Below are positions 14,569-21,215 of a stretch of DNA of 30,522 bases, one piece after another. The notes under the pieces are model-generated. The model was not told where the DNA came from. It did no database searches and worked only from the letters and a program-made list of their open reading frames with translations. A program made the translations under genes and the position numbers. Each line of letters starts with the position of its first letter. The stretch's first letter is position 1. Source of the stretch: Angelakisella sp. Lineage in GTDB: Bacteria > Bacillota > Clostridia > Oscillospirales > Ruminococcaceae. The stretch covers positions 1 to 30,522 of the forward strand of contig JAHHSN010000017.1 of NCBI GenBank assembly GCA_020025195.1. Reading direction: 5' to 3'.

Positions 14569-15528
14569 TTGAAATATTATCGTAATCTGCCGCGCTTCCG
14601 GAGAGAAACTTCGGGGAGCCAGCAACCCTGCAGCTATTATTGCAGCGGAACCGATAACAGAAACAGCTGGTGCGGCTGCAACGGCACCCAAGGCGGCGAC
14701 ACCACCTATAATAACGGCAACTACAGCAGCAACAGCACCTACAACAGAAACAGCGAGTACCAGAACGGGAACTGCAACTGCTATCAAAACAGGATGTATG
14801 GCAATGATTGCAACTGCAACTGCAACTGCAACTGCAACTGCAACTGCAACGGCAACGGGAACGGCAGCGGGAACGGCAATGGGAACGGCAATGGGAACGG
14901 CAATGGGAACGGCAGCCAAAGCAGCGACAGCACCTATACCCGCCGCGCCTCCTATGATAACGGCACCCGGAGCGGCGACAGCACCTATACCCGCCGCGCC
15001 TCCAACGATAACGGAAACCGAAGCGGAGGCAGCACCTATACCCGCAACGCCTCCTATGATGACGGTACCCGGAGCAGTGACAGCACCTACAACAGAAACA
15101 CCTCGTATAATAACGGCGCCCGGAGCAGCGACAGCACCTATAACCGAACCAGCACCTACCCAAGCGATGGGAACGGCGGTTGCTATTGCAATAGAATGTA
15201 CGGCGGCGACGGGGACTTTGGCTGCAGCTGTGGCTGTAACTGCAGCACTGCCCCAGACGGAGACAGCGCCTACAACCGGAACACCACGTATTATAACGAC
15301 GGGAACGGCGGCTGCGGAAGGAATTGCTGGGACCCTTGCGAAAACGCATGTGAGCGGCGGATGCAGCGCGAGGTCCATGTAATGGCGCCGCTCGCAATGG
15401 CCTATGTTCCGTGGCAGTGCTTCCGGGAGATCTATACCCCCTGCGATGCGCTCGGACGCGGGACGCTGTATCGGGAACTGGATCTGCCCTATATCGATTC
15501 GATGGGGAGGGGGCGCTCGCGTGGATAG
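14569..15528 (+). CDS. cotJA: CotJA-like spore coat protein with long Asn/Cys/Gly/Tyr repeat region
   Basis: Only the last ~45 residues of this 319-residue protein match CotJA (LAMAYVPWQCFREIY ... GTLYRELDLPYID), a small inner-coat protein normally under 100 residues. Ahead of it lies a repeat region. Residues 81-94 are seven Cys-Asn pairs and 95-116 are Gly-Asn/Gly-Ser pairs. Residues 118-185 are four 17-residue repeats of the type SSDSTYTRRASYDNGTR, with a decayed fifth. Two Cys-rich patches follow, around 203-222 and 247-259. The TTG start at 14569 has AAAGGAG upstream. Its stop overlaps the cotJB start by eight bases, which supports this reading frame against the two other open frames here. 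The repeat region probably supplies a cross-linkable or flexible coat layer. Confidence 0.85.
   Translation: MKYYRNLPRFRRETSGSQQPCSYYCSGTDNRNSWCGCNGTQGGDTTYNNGNYSSNSTYNRNSEYQNGNCNCYQNRMYGNDCNCNCNCNCNCNCNGNGNGSGNGNGNGNGNGNGNGSQSSDSTYTRRASYDNGTRSGDSTYTRRASNDNGNRSGGSTYTRNASYDDGTRSSDSTYNRNTSYNNGARSSDSTYNRTSTYPSDGNGGCYCNRMYGGDGDFGCSCGCNCSTAPDGDSAYNRNTTYYNDGNGGCGRNCWDPCENACERRMQREVHVMAPLAMAYVPWQCFREIYTPCDALGRGTLYRELDLPYIDSMGRGRSRG
14809..14916 (+). repeat. Hexanucleotide microsatellite and its degenerate extension in cotJA
   Basis: Seven perfect copies of TGCAAC (14809-14850) are followed by eleven degenerate six-base units GGN-AAY/AGC up to 14916. Each unit encodes two residues (Cys-Asn, then Gly-Asn or Gly-Ser), so gain or loss of units keeps the frame. 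Confidence 0.95.
14920..15123 (+). repeat. Four 51-bp tandem repeats in cotJA
   Basis: Four consecutive 51-bp units encode 17-residue repeats that start S-S/G-D/G-S-T-Y and end N/D-G-T/N/A-R. A shortened fifth copy begins at 15124, and related single copies occur near residues 43-69 and 230-248. The units differ at several synonymous and non-synonymous sites, so they are not very recent duplicates. Confidence 0.9.
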
Positions 15529-15769
15529 AGAGAACTGTCGGCTCTTCAACCGGGTGAGGGAGCTTTCCTTTGCTCTTTATGAAACGGCGCTTTATCTCGA
15601 TACCCATCCGGATGATCGGGGAGCGAGAACGGCATTTCGGGAATACCAAAACGCCCTCAAAACGGCGAGAGCACAATATGAGGAGACCGTCGGCCCCCTC
15701 ACTCTGATGGGAGCGACGGCAAACGGTGCGTGGGACTGGGTGGAACGGCCCTGGCCCTGGGAGGATTAG
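15521..15769 (+). CDS. cotJB: Spore coat protein CotJB
   Basis: The 82-residue product matches CotJB, a small coat protein made in the mother cell. It has the characteristic segments LFNRVRELSFALYETALYLDTHPDD and WDWVERPWPWED, and the length is normal. The start is GTG 15521, with GGAGGGGG seven bases upstream; it overlaps the end of cotJA by eight bases, so translation is probably coupled. cotJC starts three bases after its stop. In B. subtilis the CotJ proteins depend on each other for assembly into the inner coat. Confidence 0.93.
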   Translation: MDRENCRLFNRVRELSFALYETALYLDTHPDDRGARTAFREYQNALKTARAQYEETVGPLTLMGATANGAWDWVERPWPWED

Positions 15770-15771
15770 CC

Positions 15772-16401
15772 ATGTGGAATTACGAGAGAATGCTGCAATA
15801 TCCGGTGAATATCAAGCATCCGGACGCCCGCATGGCAAAGGCCATCCTGACTCAGTACGGCGGACCGGACGGGGAGCTGGGAGCGAGCCTTCGCTACCTT
15901 TCCCAGCGCTTTGCCATGCCGGACCGGCGGGTGGCGGGTCTTCTTAATGATATCGGAACCGAGGAGCTGGGACATCTGGAGCTTGTGGGCTGCATCGTCC
16001 GTCAGCTCCTCAAGGGACTGAGTCCCGAGGAAGTGAAGGAGCAGGGCTTCGGACCCTATTTTGCCGACCACACCATCGGCATTTACCCGCAGTCGGGGGG
16101 CGATACTCCGACGAGCGCCATGGCGCTCCAGAGCAACGGGGACCCCATCACCGACCTGCATGAGGATATGGCGGCGGAGCAGAAAGCCCGCACCACCTAT
16201 GACAATATCCTTCTTCTGGCGGACGATCCCGACGTCATCGACCCCATCCGCTTCCTCAGGGCGCGGGAGGTCGTGCATTATCAGCGCTTCGGCGAGGGGC
16301 TCCGACTGCTGCAGGATGGCATGAACAACCGCAACTTCTATGCTGTGAATCCCTCCTATCGGGTGAGGGGCAGCTGCGGCGGACGATATTCTCAGTCATA
16401 A
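15772..16401 (+). CDS. cotJC: Spore coat protein CotJC, manganese catalase family
   Basis: The 209-residue protein is a ferritin-like four-helix bundle of the manganese catalase family found in the spore coat. Likely metal ligands are visible: Glu35 (DGELGA), Glu65 and His68 (TEELGH), a Glu in AAEQKAR and a His in EVVHYQRF. If active it would break down hydrogen peroxide around the spore, or support peroxide-driven cross-linking of Tyr-rich coat proteins such as the CotJA encoded two genes upstream. ATG 15772 has GGGAGGA upstream and lies two bases after the cotJB stop. The C-terminus ends in a short Gly/Arg/Ser/Tyr tail. It is the last gene of the operon. Confidence 0.95.
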   Translation: MWNYERMLQYPVNIKHPDARMAKAILTQYGGPDGELGASLRYLSQRFAMPDRRVAGLLNDIGTEELGHLELVGCIVRQLLKGLSPEEVKEQGFGPYFADHTIGIYPQSGGDTPTSAMALQSNGDPITDLHEDMAAEQKARTTYDNILLLADDPDVIDPIRFLRAREVVHYQRFGEGLRLLQDGMNNRNFYAVNPSYRVRGSCGGRYSQS

Positions 16402-16418
16402 TTCAGGAACAGAAAAGC

Positions 16419-16450
16419 GGGCGGCGGGTGATTATCCGCTGCCCCTTTTC
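16419..16450 (+). terminator. Terminator of the cotJ operon
   Basis: GGGCGGCGG (16419-16427) pairs with CCGCTGCCC (16436-16444, one G-U) and is followed by CTTTTCT. Confidence 0.8.
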
Positions 16451-16481
16451 TCCATACTGAGGGGAAAAGGGAGGGACGGTT

Positions 16482-17696
16482 ATGAACATTCTTTACATGG
16501 ACCACCACGCGGGAGAGGAGCGCTACGGCGGCGACCGCAGAGCCTATGATCTGGCGCGGGAATGGCAGAAGGCCGGGGACGAGGTCACCATTGTGACGGC
16601 GCGGCACTGCCCGGGACCGGGACACCTTTCCCCCAGGGGGGACTTTATGGAGCGGGAAACGGAAGGGGTGCGTTTCTTTTATCTCGGCTCGGAGCCGGAG
16701 CAGGACAGGGTGGGGAGTGTCCGCCGGTGCATTACCGACTTTGTTCAAAAGCTCCACCGCATTAGACCGGTTTTGGCGGAGCGCTGCCACCCCGATATCA
16801 TCATTGCGGCCAGCTGCTACCCCTATGACTTTTTCGCGGCGAAACAGCTCGCGGGGAAAACCGGCGCCAAGACCGTCTTTGAGCTTAAGGAGATCTGGCC
16901 GCGCCTGCAGGAGGAGCTTTACCCCGAGGGGGATTCGCGGCTGGTGCGCTTTTTAGGGGAGCGGGCTATGGACTATGCCCTCAAAAACGCGGATCTGGTG
17001 GCTTCTCTCCTCCCCGGAGGACAGCGCTATCTGGAGGAGCGGGGCGTGGTCCCCAAATCCTTTGAGGAGCTTCCGGCGGGAGCACCGCCGCTTAGTGCGG
17101 CCAAGCCTCTGGAGGGGGCGGCGGCGGAGCAGTTCGAGGCATTTCGGGCGGAGCACCGCTTCGTCATCGCCTATACGGGAAAACTCAGCGAGAGGGGCTG
17201 CCCGGAGGAGCTTCTTCGGGCGGTCATCCCGCTTGCCTCCGAGGGCGTCGGTGCGGTCATAGCGGGAAACGGCGGCCGGAAGCTGATGCTGCGGCGGATG
17301 GTGCGGGAATGGAACGCCGGGAACATCCTGCTCCTTGACGCGCAGAAGGCCTCCCGCATGGAGACCGTTCTGCAGGCGTCGGACGCCCTTTTCTATGCGG
17401 ATACCCGGCGGGTGAGCGGGGAATACGGCGCCTACCGCCCCCGGCTCCTGCAGGTGATGCAGGAGGAAAAACCGATGCTTCTTCTGATGCAGGGGGAGCA
17501 GCATCCCGCGGTGGGCTTTGGCGCGGCGCTCATGGCAGATCACCCCCGCGAACTTCCCGGCCTGATCCGGAAGCTTGCGGGGCTTTCCCCCACCGAGCGG
17601 CGGGGTATGGGAAAATGCGCGGGGGATTTTGTAAGGCGGGAGCACTCCCCGGCGCGGGCGGCAAAAAGCTACCGGGAGGCGCTCACCGGGCTATGA
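16482..17696 (+). CDS. GT4-type glycosyltransferase
   Basis: The 404-residue protein has the two Rossmann-like halves of GT-B glycosyltransferases and looks like the GT4/WbuB group. The N-terminal acceptor domain begins with ILYMDHH and contains YGGDRRAYDLAREWQKAGDEVTIVT. The donor half starts near residue 225 (FVIAYTGKLSERG). In place of the usual PSKL-F-E-YMA-GKP signature it has RPRLLQVMQEEKP (319-331), so the conserved Glu is Gln324; activity or donor choice may be altered. The start has GGGAGGGA upstream. Its stop overlaps the PBP start as ATGA, so the two are coupled and probably both act on the cell envelope or spore surface. Confidence 0.8.
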   Translation: MNILYMDHHAGEERYGGDRRAYDLAREWQKAGDEVTIVTARHCPGPGHLSPRGDFMERETEGVRFFYLGSEPEQDRVGSVRRCITDFVQKLHRIRPVLAERCHPDIIIAASCYPYDFFAAKQLAGKTGAKTVFELKEIWPRLQEELYPEGDSRLVRFLGERAMDYALKNADLVASLLPGGQRYLEERGVVPKSFEELPAGAPPLSAAKPLEGAAAEQFEAFRAEHRFVIAYTGKLSERGCPEELLRAVIPLASEGVGAVIAGNGGRKLMLRRMVREWNAGNILLLDAQKASRMETVLQASDALFYADTRRVSGEYGAYRPRLLQVMQEEKPMLLLMQGEQHPAVGFGAALMADHPRELPGLIRKLAGLSPTERRGMGKCAGDFVRREHSPARAAKSYREALTGL

Positions 17697-19327
17697 AACA
17701 GAAAAGGACTGTGAGTAAAAAACGGACAGGCGCGGTGTATCTCAGCTTTCTCGCACTGTTCGGCGGGCTTCTCCTCAGAATCTATCTCATTGGGCAGGGG
17801 GAGGAATACACCTCCGCCGCCGCGGCGCAGAGCAGCTTTGTTCTTTCTGCCGGGAGAGAGCGGGGGATGATCTATGACCGGGCGTTAAGGCCCCTTGTTA
17901 ACCGCTGCCAAAAGACCTACCTCGCCGTCGATCCCAAGCCCGAAGCGGCCGCCCTCCTCAAAAAGTCCCTTTCCCCCGAGGCGTTTATGGGAGTGCTTCC
18001 CCTTTTGGAGCAGGGCAAGCCCTTTCTCTATGAGTCGGAATTTCCTATAGAGGGCGCGGGGGTCACGCCGCTTACTGTTGCCGAGCGGTATTTCACCCAT
18101 CAGCCGGCGCCGCACATCATCGGGTATATAAACGGTGAGGGGCAGGGAGTCTGCGGGGTGGAGGCGGGCTTTGAGGAGGCGCTTGCCCGCTGGGGAGGGT
18201 CCCTTTCGGCCCGCTTTACCGTCAATGCCCGGCACCGGGCGGTGGGAAGCGCCCCAGTGGTGGAGGATACCAGAATGAGCCGCCGGGCGGGGGTGGTGCT
18301 GACCCTTGACCGCCGCCTGCAGGAAATTGTGGAGCGGGAGGCGGCGGTGCTGGGGCGGGGTGCCGTGGTCCTCATGGAGACGGAGAGCGGCGCCATCCGC
18401 GCCATGGCCAGCTTCCCCGATTTTGACGTGACCGACGTGGGGGCGGTGCTGGAGCGGCAGGACAGCCCCCTCTTTGACCGGGCGACCGCCGCGTGGAACG
18501 TCGGCTCCCTTTTTAAGATCTGTGTGACAGCGGCAGCTATGGAGGCGGGCACCGAGCTGCCCCGGGATTTTTTCTGCCCCGGCTACTATGAGCTGGGGGA
18601 CCACCGCTACCACTGCCATAACCGAGCGGGACACGGTTCTCTGGACCTAAGGGGCGCCTTCCTCGATTCCTGCAACCCTTATTTTATTGAGCTGGGAGAG
18701 CGGGTGGGAGCCGCCCGGCTCCTTTCCACCGCGGAGGCGATGGGCTTTGGGAAGATCACGCCGCTTGTTTCGGGAGTCACCGCCGCTGCAGGCAGTCTTC
18801 CCGCCCGGGAGGAGGTAACGAGGGGTGAGCTTGCGAACCTCTCCTTTGGGCAGGGGAGACTGACCGCCAGCCCCGTGGAGATCGCGAGGATGATCGCCAT
18901 AGTGGCAAACGGCGGTCACGACGTCCGGCCCACCCTTTACGAGGGGATGACATGGGACGGCGCCTTCATTGAGCGCGAACCGCCGCAGGGAGAGAGACAA
19001 AGGGTCATCTCCAACCGAACCGCTGAGCTGCTCCGCCGGCTGATGGTGGGCGTGGTGCAGGAGGGAACCGGCAAACGGGCCCATAATGTCTACTGCGGCG
19101 CAGGTGGAAAGACGGCCTCGGCCCAGACCGGCGCCTTTCAGGATGGAGAGGAGATTGTGCACGGGTGGTTCGGGGGCTTTTTCCCGGCGGAGGAGCCGCG
19201 CTATGTCCTTGTGGTGCTGCAGGAAAACGGAAAGTCGGGAGGAAGAGTTCCCGCCCTGGTCTTTAAGGCGGTGAGCGAGGCCGTTTATCTGGAGGAACAC
19301 CCCGGCCTGGCCCGGACGCTGAGCTGA
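17693..19327 (+). CDS. Class B penicillin-binding protein (PBP2/SpoVD-like transpeptidase)
   Basis: The 544-residue protein has a basic N-terminus, one membrane helix (about residues 14-34), a dimerisation domain and a transpeptidase domain that would cross-link peptidoglycan outside the membrane. The catalytic motifs are SLFK with Ser272 and Lys275, SCN (326-328) and, in place of KTG, KTA (473-475, in GGKTASAQTG). Class B PBPs of this size include SpoVD and PBP2/FtsI relatives; no C-terminal PASTA domain is present. Position beside the cotJ operon hints at a sporulation role, but that is inference. ATG 17693 overlaps the glycosyltransferase stop by four bases. Three hairpins follow its stop codon. 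Confidence 0.9.
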   Translation: MKQKRTVSKKRTGAVYLSFLALFGGLLLRIYLIGQGEEYTSAAAAQSSFVLSAGRERGMIYDRALRPLVNRCQKTYLAVDPKPEAAALLKKSLSPEAFMGVLPLLEQGKPFLYESEFPIEGAGVTPLTVAERYFTHQPAPHIIGYINGEGQGVCGVEAGFEEALARWGGSLSARFTVNARHRAVGSAPVVEDTRMSRRAGVVLTLDRRLQEIVEREAAVLGRGAVVLMETESGAIRAMASFPDFDVTDVGAVLERQDSPLFDRATAAWNVGSLFKICVTAAAMEAGTELPRDFFCPGYYELGDHRYHCHNRAGHGSLDLRGAFLDSCNPYFIELGERVGAARLLSTAEAMGFGKITPLVSGVTAAAGSLPAREEVTRGELANLSFGQGRLTASPVEIARMIAIVANGGHDVRPTLYEGMTWDGAFIEREPPQGERQRVISNRTAELLRRLMVGVVQEGTGKRAHNVYCGAGGKTASAQTGAFQDGEEIVHGWFGGFFPAEEPRYVLVVLQENGKSGGRVPALVFKAVSEAVYLEEHPGLARTLS

Positions 19328-19330
19328 GCC

Positions 19331-19452
19331 CCCGCCCGGCTTTTGGGACCGGAGGGTCCTCCGGTCCCGTCCCGCCCCGAAAGGGGGCGGGAAAAAAGAA
19401 AAGAGCGAACGGCAGGAGCCGTTCGCTCTTTTTCTTATAAAAGCCGGGCGGG
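19331..19452. repeat. Nested inverted-repeat element with three internal hairpins
   Basis: CCCGCCCGGCTTTT (19331-19344) is exactly reverse-complementary to 19439-19452. Between these 14-bp arms lie three hairpins in a row: an 11-bp stem at 19345-19368, an 8-bp stem at 19371-19391 and a 13-bp stem at 19401-19430. The whole fills the gap between two convergent genes. Confidence 0.8.
19401..19434. terminator. Strong bidirectional terminator between the PBP gene and thiT
   Basis: A perfect 13-bp stem (19401-19413 with 19418-19430, AGGA loop) is followed by a T-run and preceded by an A-rich stretch, so it can end transcripts from both sides. Confidence 0.9.
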
Positions 19453-19478
19453 AAGGCGGGAAAGGCGGCCTTTCACAG

Positions 19479-20069
19479 TCAGGCCTTTTCTTTGGCGCCG
19501 GTGCCGAGCTTATCCAGCAGCGGCATGATGAGGCAGGAAACCGCCGCCGTCAGGATGATTTCCGGCACCATGTAGGCGCCGTTATAGCAGATGGAATAGA
19601 GCGGCGCCGCCATGCCGAACTCATTCGGCCAGAGGGCGTCCCAGATGAGCCAGCCGGACAGGAAGTGGCAGCCGAGACGCACGGTGAGGCAGATGACTAC
19701 GCCGAGGATGATCGCGGCGTTGCGGTTTTTGAGCTTTCCGTTAAAGACGCCGGCAAAGCCTACCACCGTGTAGGCGATGACGTAATCAAGAAGAATGATG
19801 GCGACCGCCATGCCGAAGCTGGTGGCATACTGCACGTTGTCAATGCCCTGAATGAGCTGCAGCAGGCTGTAGACAAAGCCGGTAAAGCCGCCCCACTTCC
19901 AGCCCCAGCGGAAGGAGATGAGCACCAGCGGCACCATGCTGCAGGGGGTCACCCCGCCGCCGAAGGCCCAGATGCCGCCGAATTTGAGCAGATCGGAGCT
20001 CAGGACCAGCGCGACGGCCAGCATGAGCGCGCTTTCTACCAGACGTCTTGTTTTTTGTTTGGACTGCAT
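19479..20069 (-). CDS. thiT: Thiamine ECF transporter S component ThiT
   Basis: The 196-residue membrane protein has about six helices and matches the thiamine-specific S component of energy-coupling-factor importers. ThiT-like features are the N-terminal segment LVESALMLAVALVLS and the conserved middle (GGGVTPCSMVPLVLISFRWGWKWG, here split by position only). It would bind thiamine outside and pass it in with the shared ECF module, which is not in the window. The upstream TPP riboswitch strongly supports the substrate. ATG 20069 follows AGGAGG by nine bases; longer in-frame starts would lie in the riboswitch's terminator. It ends at the shared terminator. Confidence 0.92.
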   Translation of the reverse strand: MQSKQKTRRLVESALMLAVALVLSSDLLKFGGIWAFGGGVTPCSMVPLVLISFRWGWKWGGFTGFVYSLLQLIQGIDNVQYATSFGMAVAIILLDYVIAYTVVGFAGVFNGKLKNRNAAIILGVVICLTVRLGCHFLSGWLIWDALWPNEFGMAAPLYSICYNGAYMVPEIILTAAVSCLIMPLLDKLGTGAKEKA

Positions 20070-20090
20070 GATAAATTTCCTCCTCAAAAT

Positions 20091-20117
20091 AAAAAAGATC
20101 GCCCGAAAAGGACGATC
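20091..20117 (-). terminator. Expression-platform terminator of the TPP riboswitch
   Basis: On the minus strand GATCGTCC (20117-20110) pairs with GGGCGATC (20104-20097, one G-U) and is followed by six T. It lies between the aptamer and the thiT ribosome site, as expected for transcription attenuation when TPP is bound. Confidence 0.85.
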
Positions 20118-20175
20118 CGGCGAAAAAGACAGGTTCAAAACGGGGGAAGCCGGCGGCTTCCGACGGTGGTGAACG

Positions 20176-20266
20176 CTCCCTACGCCGGCATGATCCGGAT
20201 CAGGTAATTGGGATTAGAGCGTTTGCCGCGCTCCTCTCAGTGCCGCCATCAGGCACACTCCCGGCT
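20176..20266 (-). promoter_or_regulatory. TPP riboswitch (thi box) controlling thiT
   Basis: Read on the minus strand, the conserved thi-box parts are in order: GGGAGTG near 20260, CTGAGAGGA (20240-20232), CCTGATCCGG (20204-20195) and ATGCCGGCGTAGGGAG (20191-20176). The variable P3 arm between CTGAGA and the second half is short. A GC-rich hairpin (20144-20160) and the intrinsic terminator lie between the aptamer and thiT. High thiamine pyrophosphate should stop transcription before thiT. Confidence 0.95.
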
Positions 20267-20275
20267 CAATTTCCC

Positions 20276-20304
20276 ATTATATCCGCTTTGGCATTGTGCG
20301 TCAA
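20276..20304 (-). promoter_or_regulatory. Promoter of the riboswitch-thiT transcript
   Basis: On the minus strand TTGACG (20304-20299) and TATAAT (20281-20276) are 17 bp apart, placing the start site just before the aptamer. Its -35 shares base 20299 with the -35 of the divergent promoter. Confidence 0.85.
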
Positions 20305-20322
20305 GCAAAAGAATGCTATAAT
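20294..20322 (+). promoter_or_regulatory. Promoter of the HAD phosphatase gene
   Basis: TTGTGC (20294-20299) and TATAAT (20317-20322) are 17 bp apart, with TGC making an extended -10. Confidence 0.75.
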
Positions 20323-20378
20323 ATTCGGGGAAAAAGGGCGAATGCTGCTGAATCACCCCGAAAAAGGAGACCGCAATC

Positions 20379-21044
20379 TTGAATGAGATGATACTGTTCG
20401 ATATGGACGGTACGCTGCTCGACAGCGTGCCGGTCATTGCAAAGTGCTGTAATCTGGCGCTCAGAGAAAACAATCTCCCGGAGCACGACCCGAAGAGCTA
20501 CGTCAATAAGGTGGGCTGGGGGATGCAGCGGCTTATGGAGCTTTCCGCCCCGGGGGGCAGCTCCCCCGCCTGCCTCGCGGCGCTTTCCGAAAGCTATGAC
20601 AGGATCTACAGCGAGGCCTGCCACACCCCCGGCGAGATCTATCCGGGCATCCCGGAGATTCTTCTGGAGCTTAAGGCGCGGGGCATCCGCACCGCCGTCC
20701 TTTCCAATAAACCGGAAAAGCAGCTTCAGGCACTCTATGAAAGCACCTTTCAGGGGCTCCTGGATGTCGCCTGGGGCCACCGGGAGGGCTATCACCACAA
20801 GCCCGACCCTACCCTTGCGCTGGAACTCGTCGAAACGATGAACGGACGGCTCCTTGCCTATGTGGGGGATTCCGAGGTGGACCTTGCCCTTGGGAAAAAT
20901 CTGGGCGTCCCGACCATCGGCGTGACATGGGGCACCAAGACCCGGGAACAGCTTCTGGAGGCCGACCCCTCCGCTACTCTAGCGGATACCCCCGTGGAGC
21001 TGGAACGGCAGCTCCTGAAACTCTGTGAGATTTTTATGCCATAA
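20379..21044 (+). CDS. HAD-family hydrolase, phosphoglycolate phosphatase-like
   Basis: The 221-residue protein is a HAD-superfamily phosphatase with an inserted helical cap, like Gph and PgmB. Motif I is FDMDGTLLDS with the nucleophile Asp8 and Asp10, motif II is LSNKP, motif III is the Lys in HHKPDP, and motif IV is VGDSEVDLALGKN. Substrates of such enzymes include 2-phosphoglycolate and pyrophosphate; sequence alone cannot choose. The start is TTG 20379 with AAGGAG upstream; ATG 20388 is a shorter in-frame option. It shares a tight divergent promoter region with the thiamine-regulated thiT, so a thiamine-phosphate substrate is conceivable, but there is no direct evidence. Confidence 0.85.
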   Translation: MNEMILFDMDGTLLDSVPVIAKCCNLALRENNLPEHDPKSYVNKVGWGMQRLMELSAPGGSSPACLAALSESYDRIYSEACHTPGEIYPGIPEILLELKARGIRTAVLSNKPEKQLQALYESTFQGLLDVAWGHREGYHHKPDPTLALELVETMNGRLLAYVGDSEVDLALGKNLGVPTIGVTWGTKTREQLLEADPSATLADTPVELERQLLKLCEIFMP

Positions 21045-21051
21045 GAAAAGC

Positions 21052-21084
21052 GCCCTGACCTGCTTTCGGTCAGGGTGTTTTATT
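21052..21084 (+). terminator. Intrinsic terminator after the HAD phosphatase gene
   Basis: CCCTGACC (21053-21060) pairs with GGTCAGGG (21068-21075), followed by TGTTTTATTTTA. Confidence 0.88.
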
Positions 21085-21129
21085 TTATCGGCAGGTGCGT
21101 TTCCTCAAAAAACTCTCGGTTCTCCACCC

Positions 21130-21173
21130 GCGCGTGCTCGGTGCTCGGAGGGCTGAGAGCCCCTCGCACGCGC
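21130..21173. repeat. GC-rich imperfect palindrome between convergent genes
   Basis: GCGCGTGC (21130-21137) and GCACGCGC (21166-21173) pair, enclosing a second hairpin GAGGGCT/AGCCCCTC (21148-21165). It sits between the terminators of the two convergent genes and has no T-run of its own. Confidence 0.6.
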
Positions 21174-21184
21174 TCCCGCCCGAA

Positions 21185-21215
21185 ATAAAAGCCCTGAGCC
21201 GGAGAACTCAGAGCT
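21185..21215 (-). terminator. Terminator of the PfkB kinase gene, overlapping its stop codon
   Basis: On the minus strand AGCTCTGAG (21215-21207) pairs with CTCAGGGCT (21198-21190, one G-U) and is followed by TTTATTTC. The kinase's TGA stop (21210-21208) lies inside the left arm. Confidence 0.8.

Noticed and set aside
14809..15123. Possible CRISPR-like array
   Set aside because: The repeats are contiguous, in frame, with no unique spacers, and lie inside a coat gene.
14798..15382. Rightward open frame encoding Ala-Thr repeats within cotJA
   Set aside because: It is another frame of the same microsatellite, lacks a ribosome site, and does not connect to the CotJA domain or cotJB overlap.
13280..15676. 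Very long leftward open frame (about 800 codons) running from the helicase back across the cotJ repeats
   Set aside because: The extension upstream of 14419 is the antisense of cotJA and is open only because of the repeat composition (Cys/Arg/Ser-rich nonsense). The helicase has its own promoter and ribosome site after this stretch.
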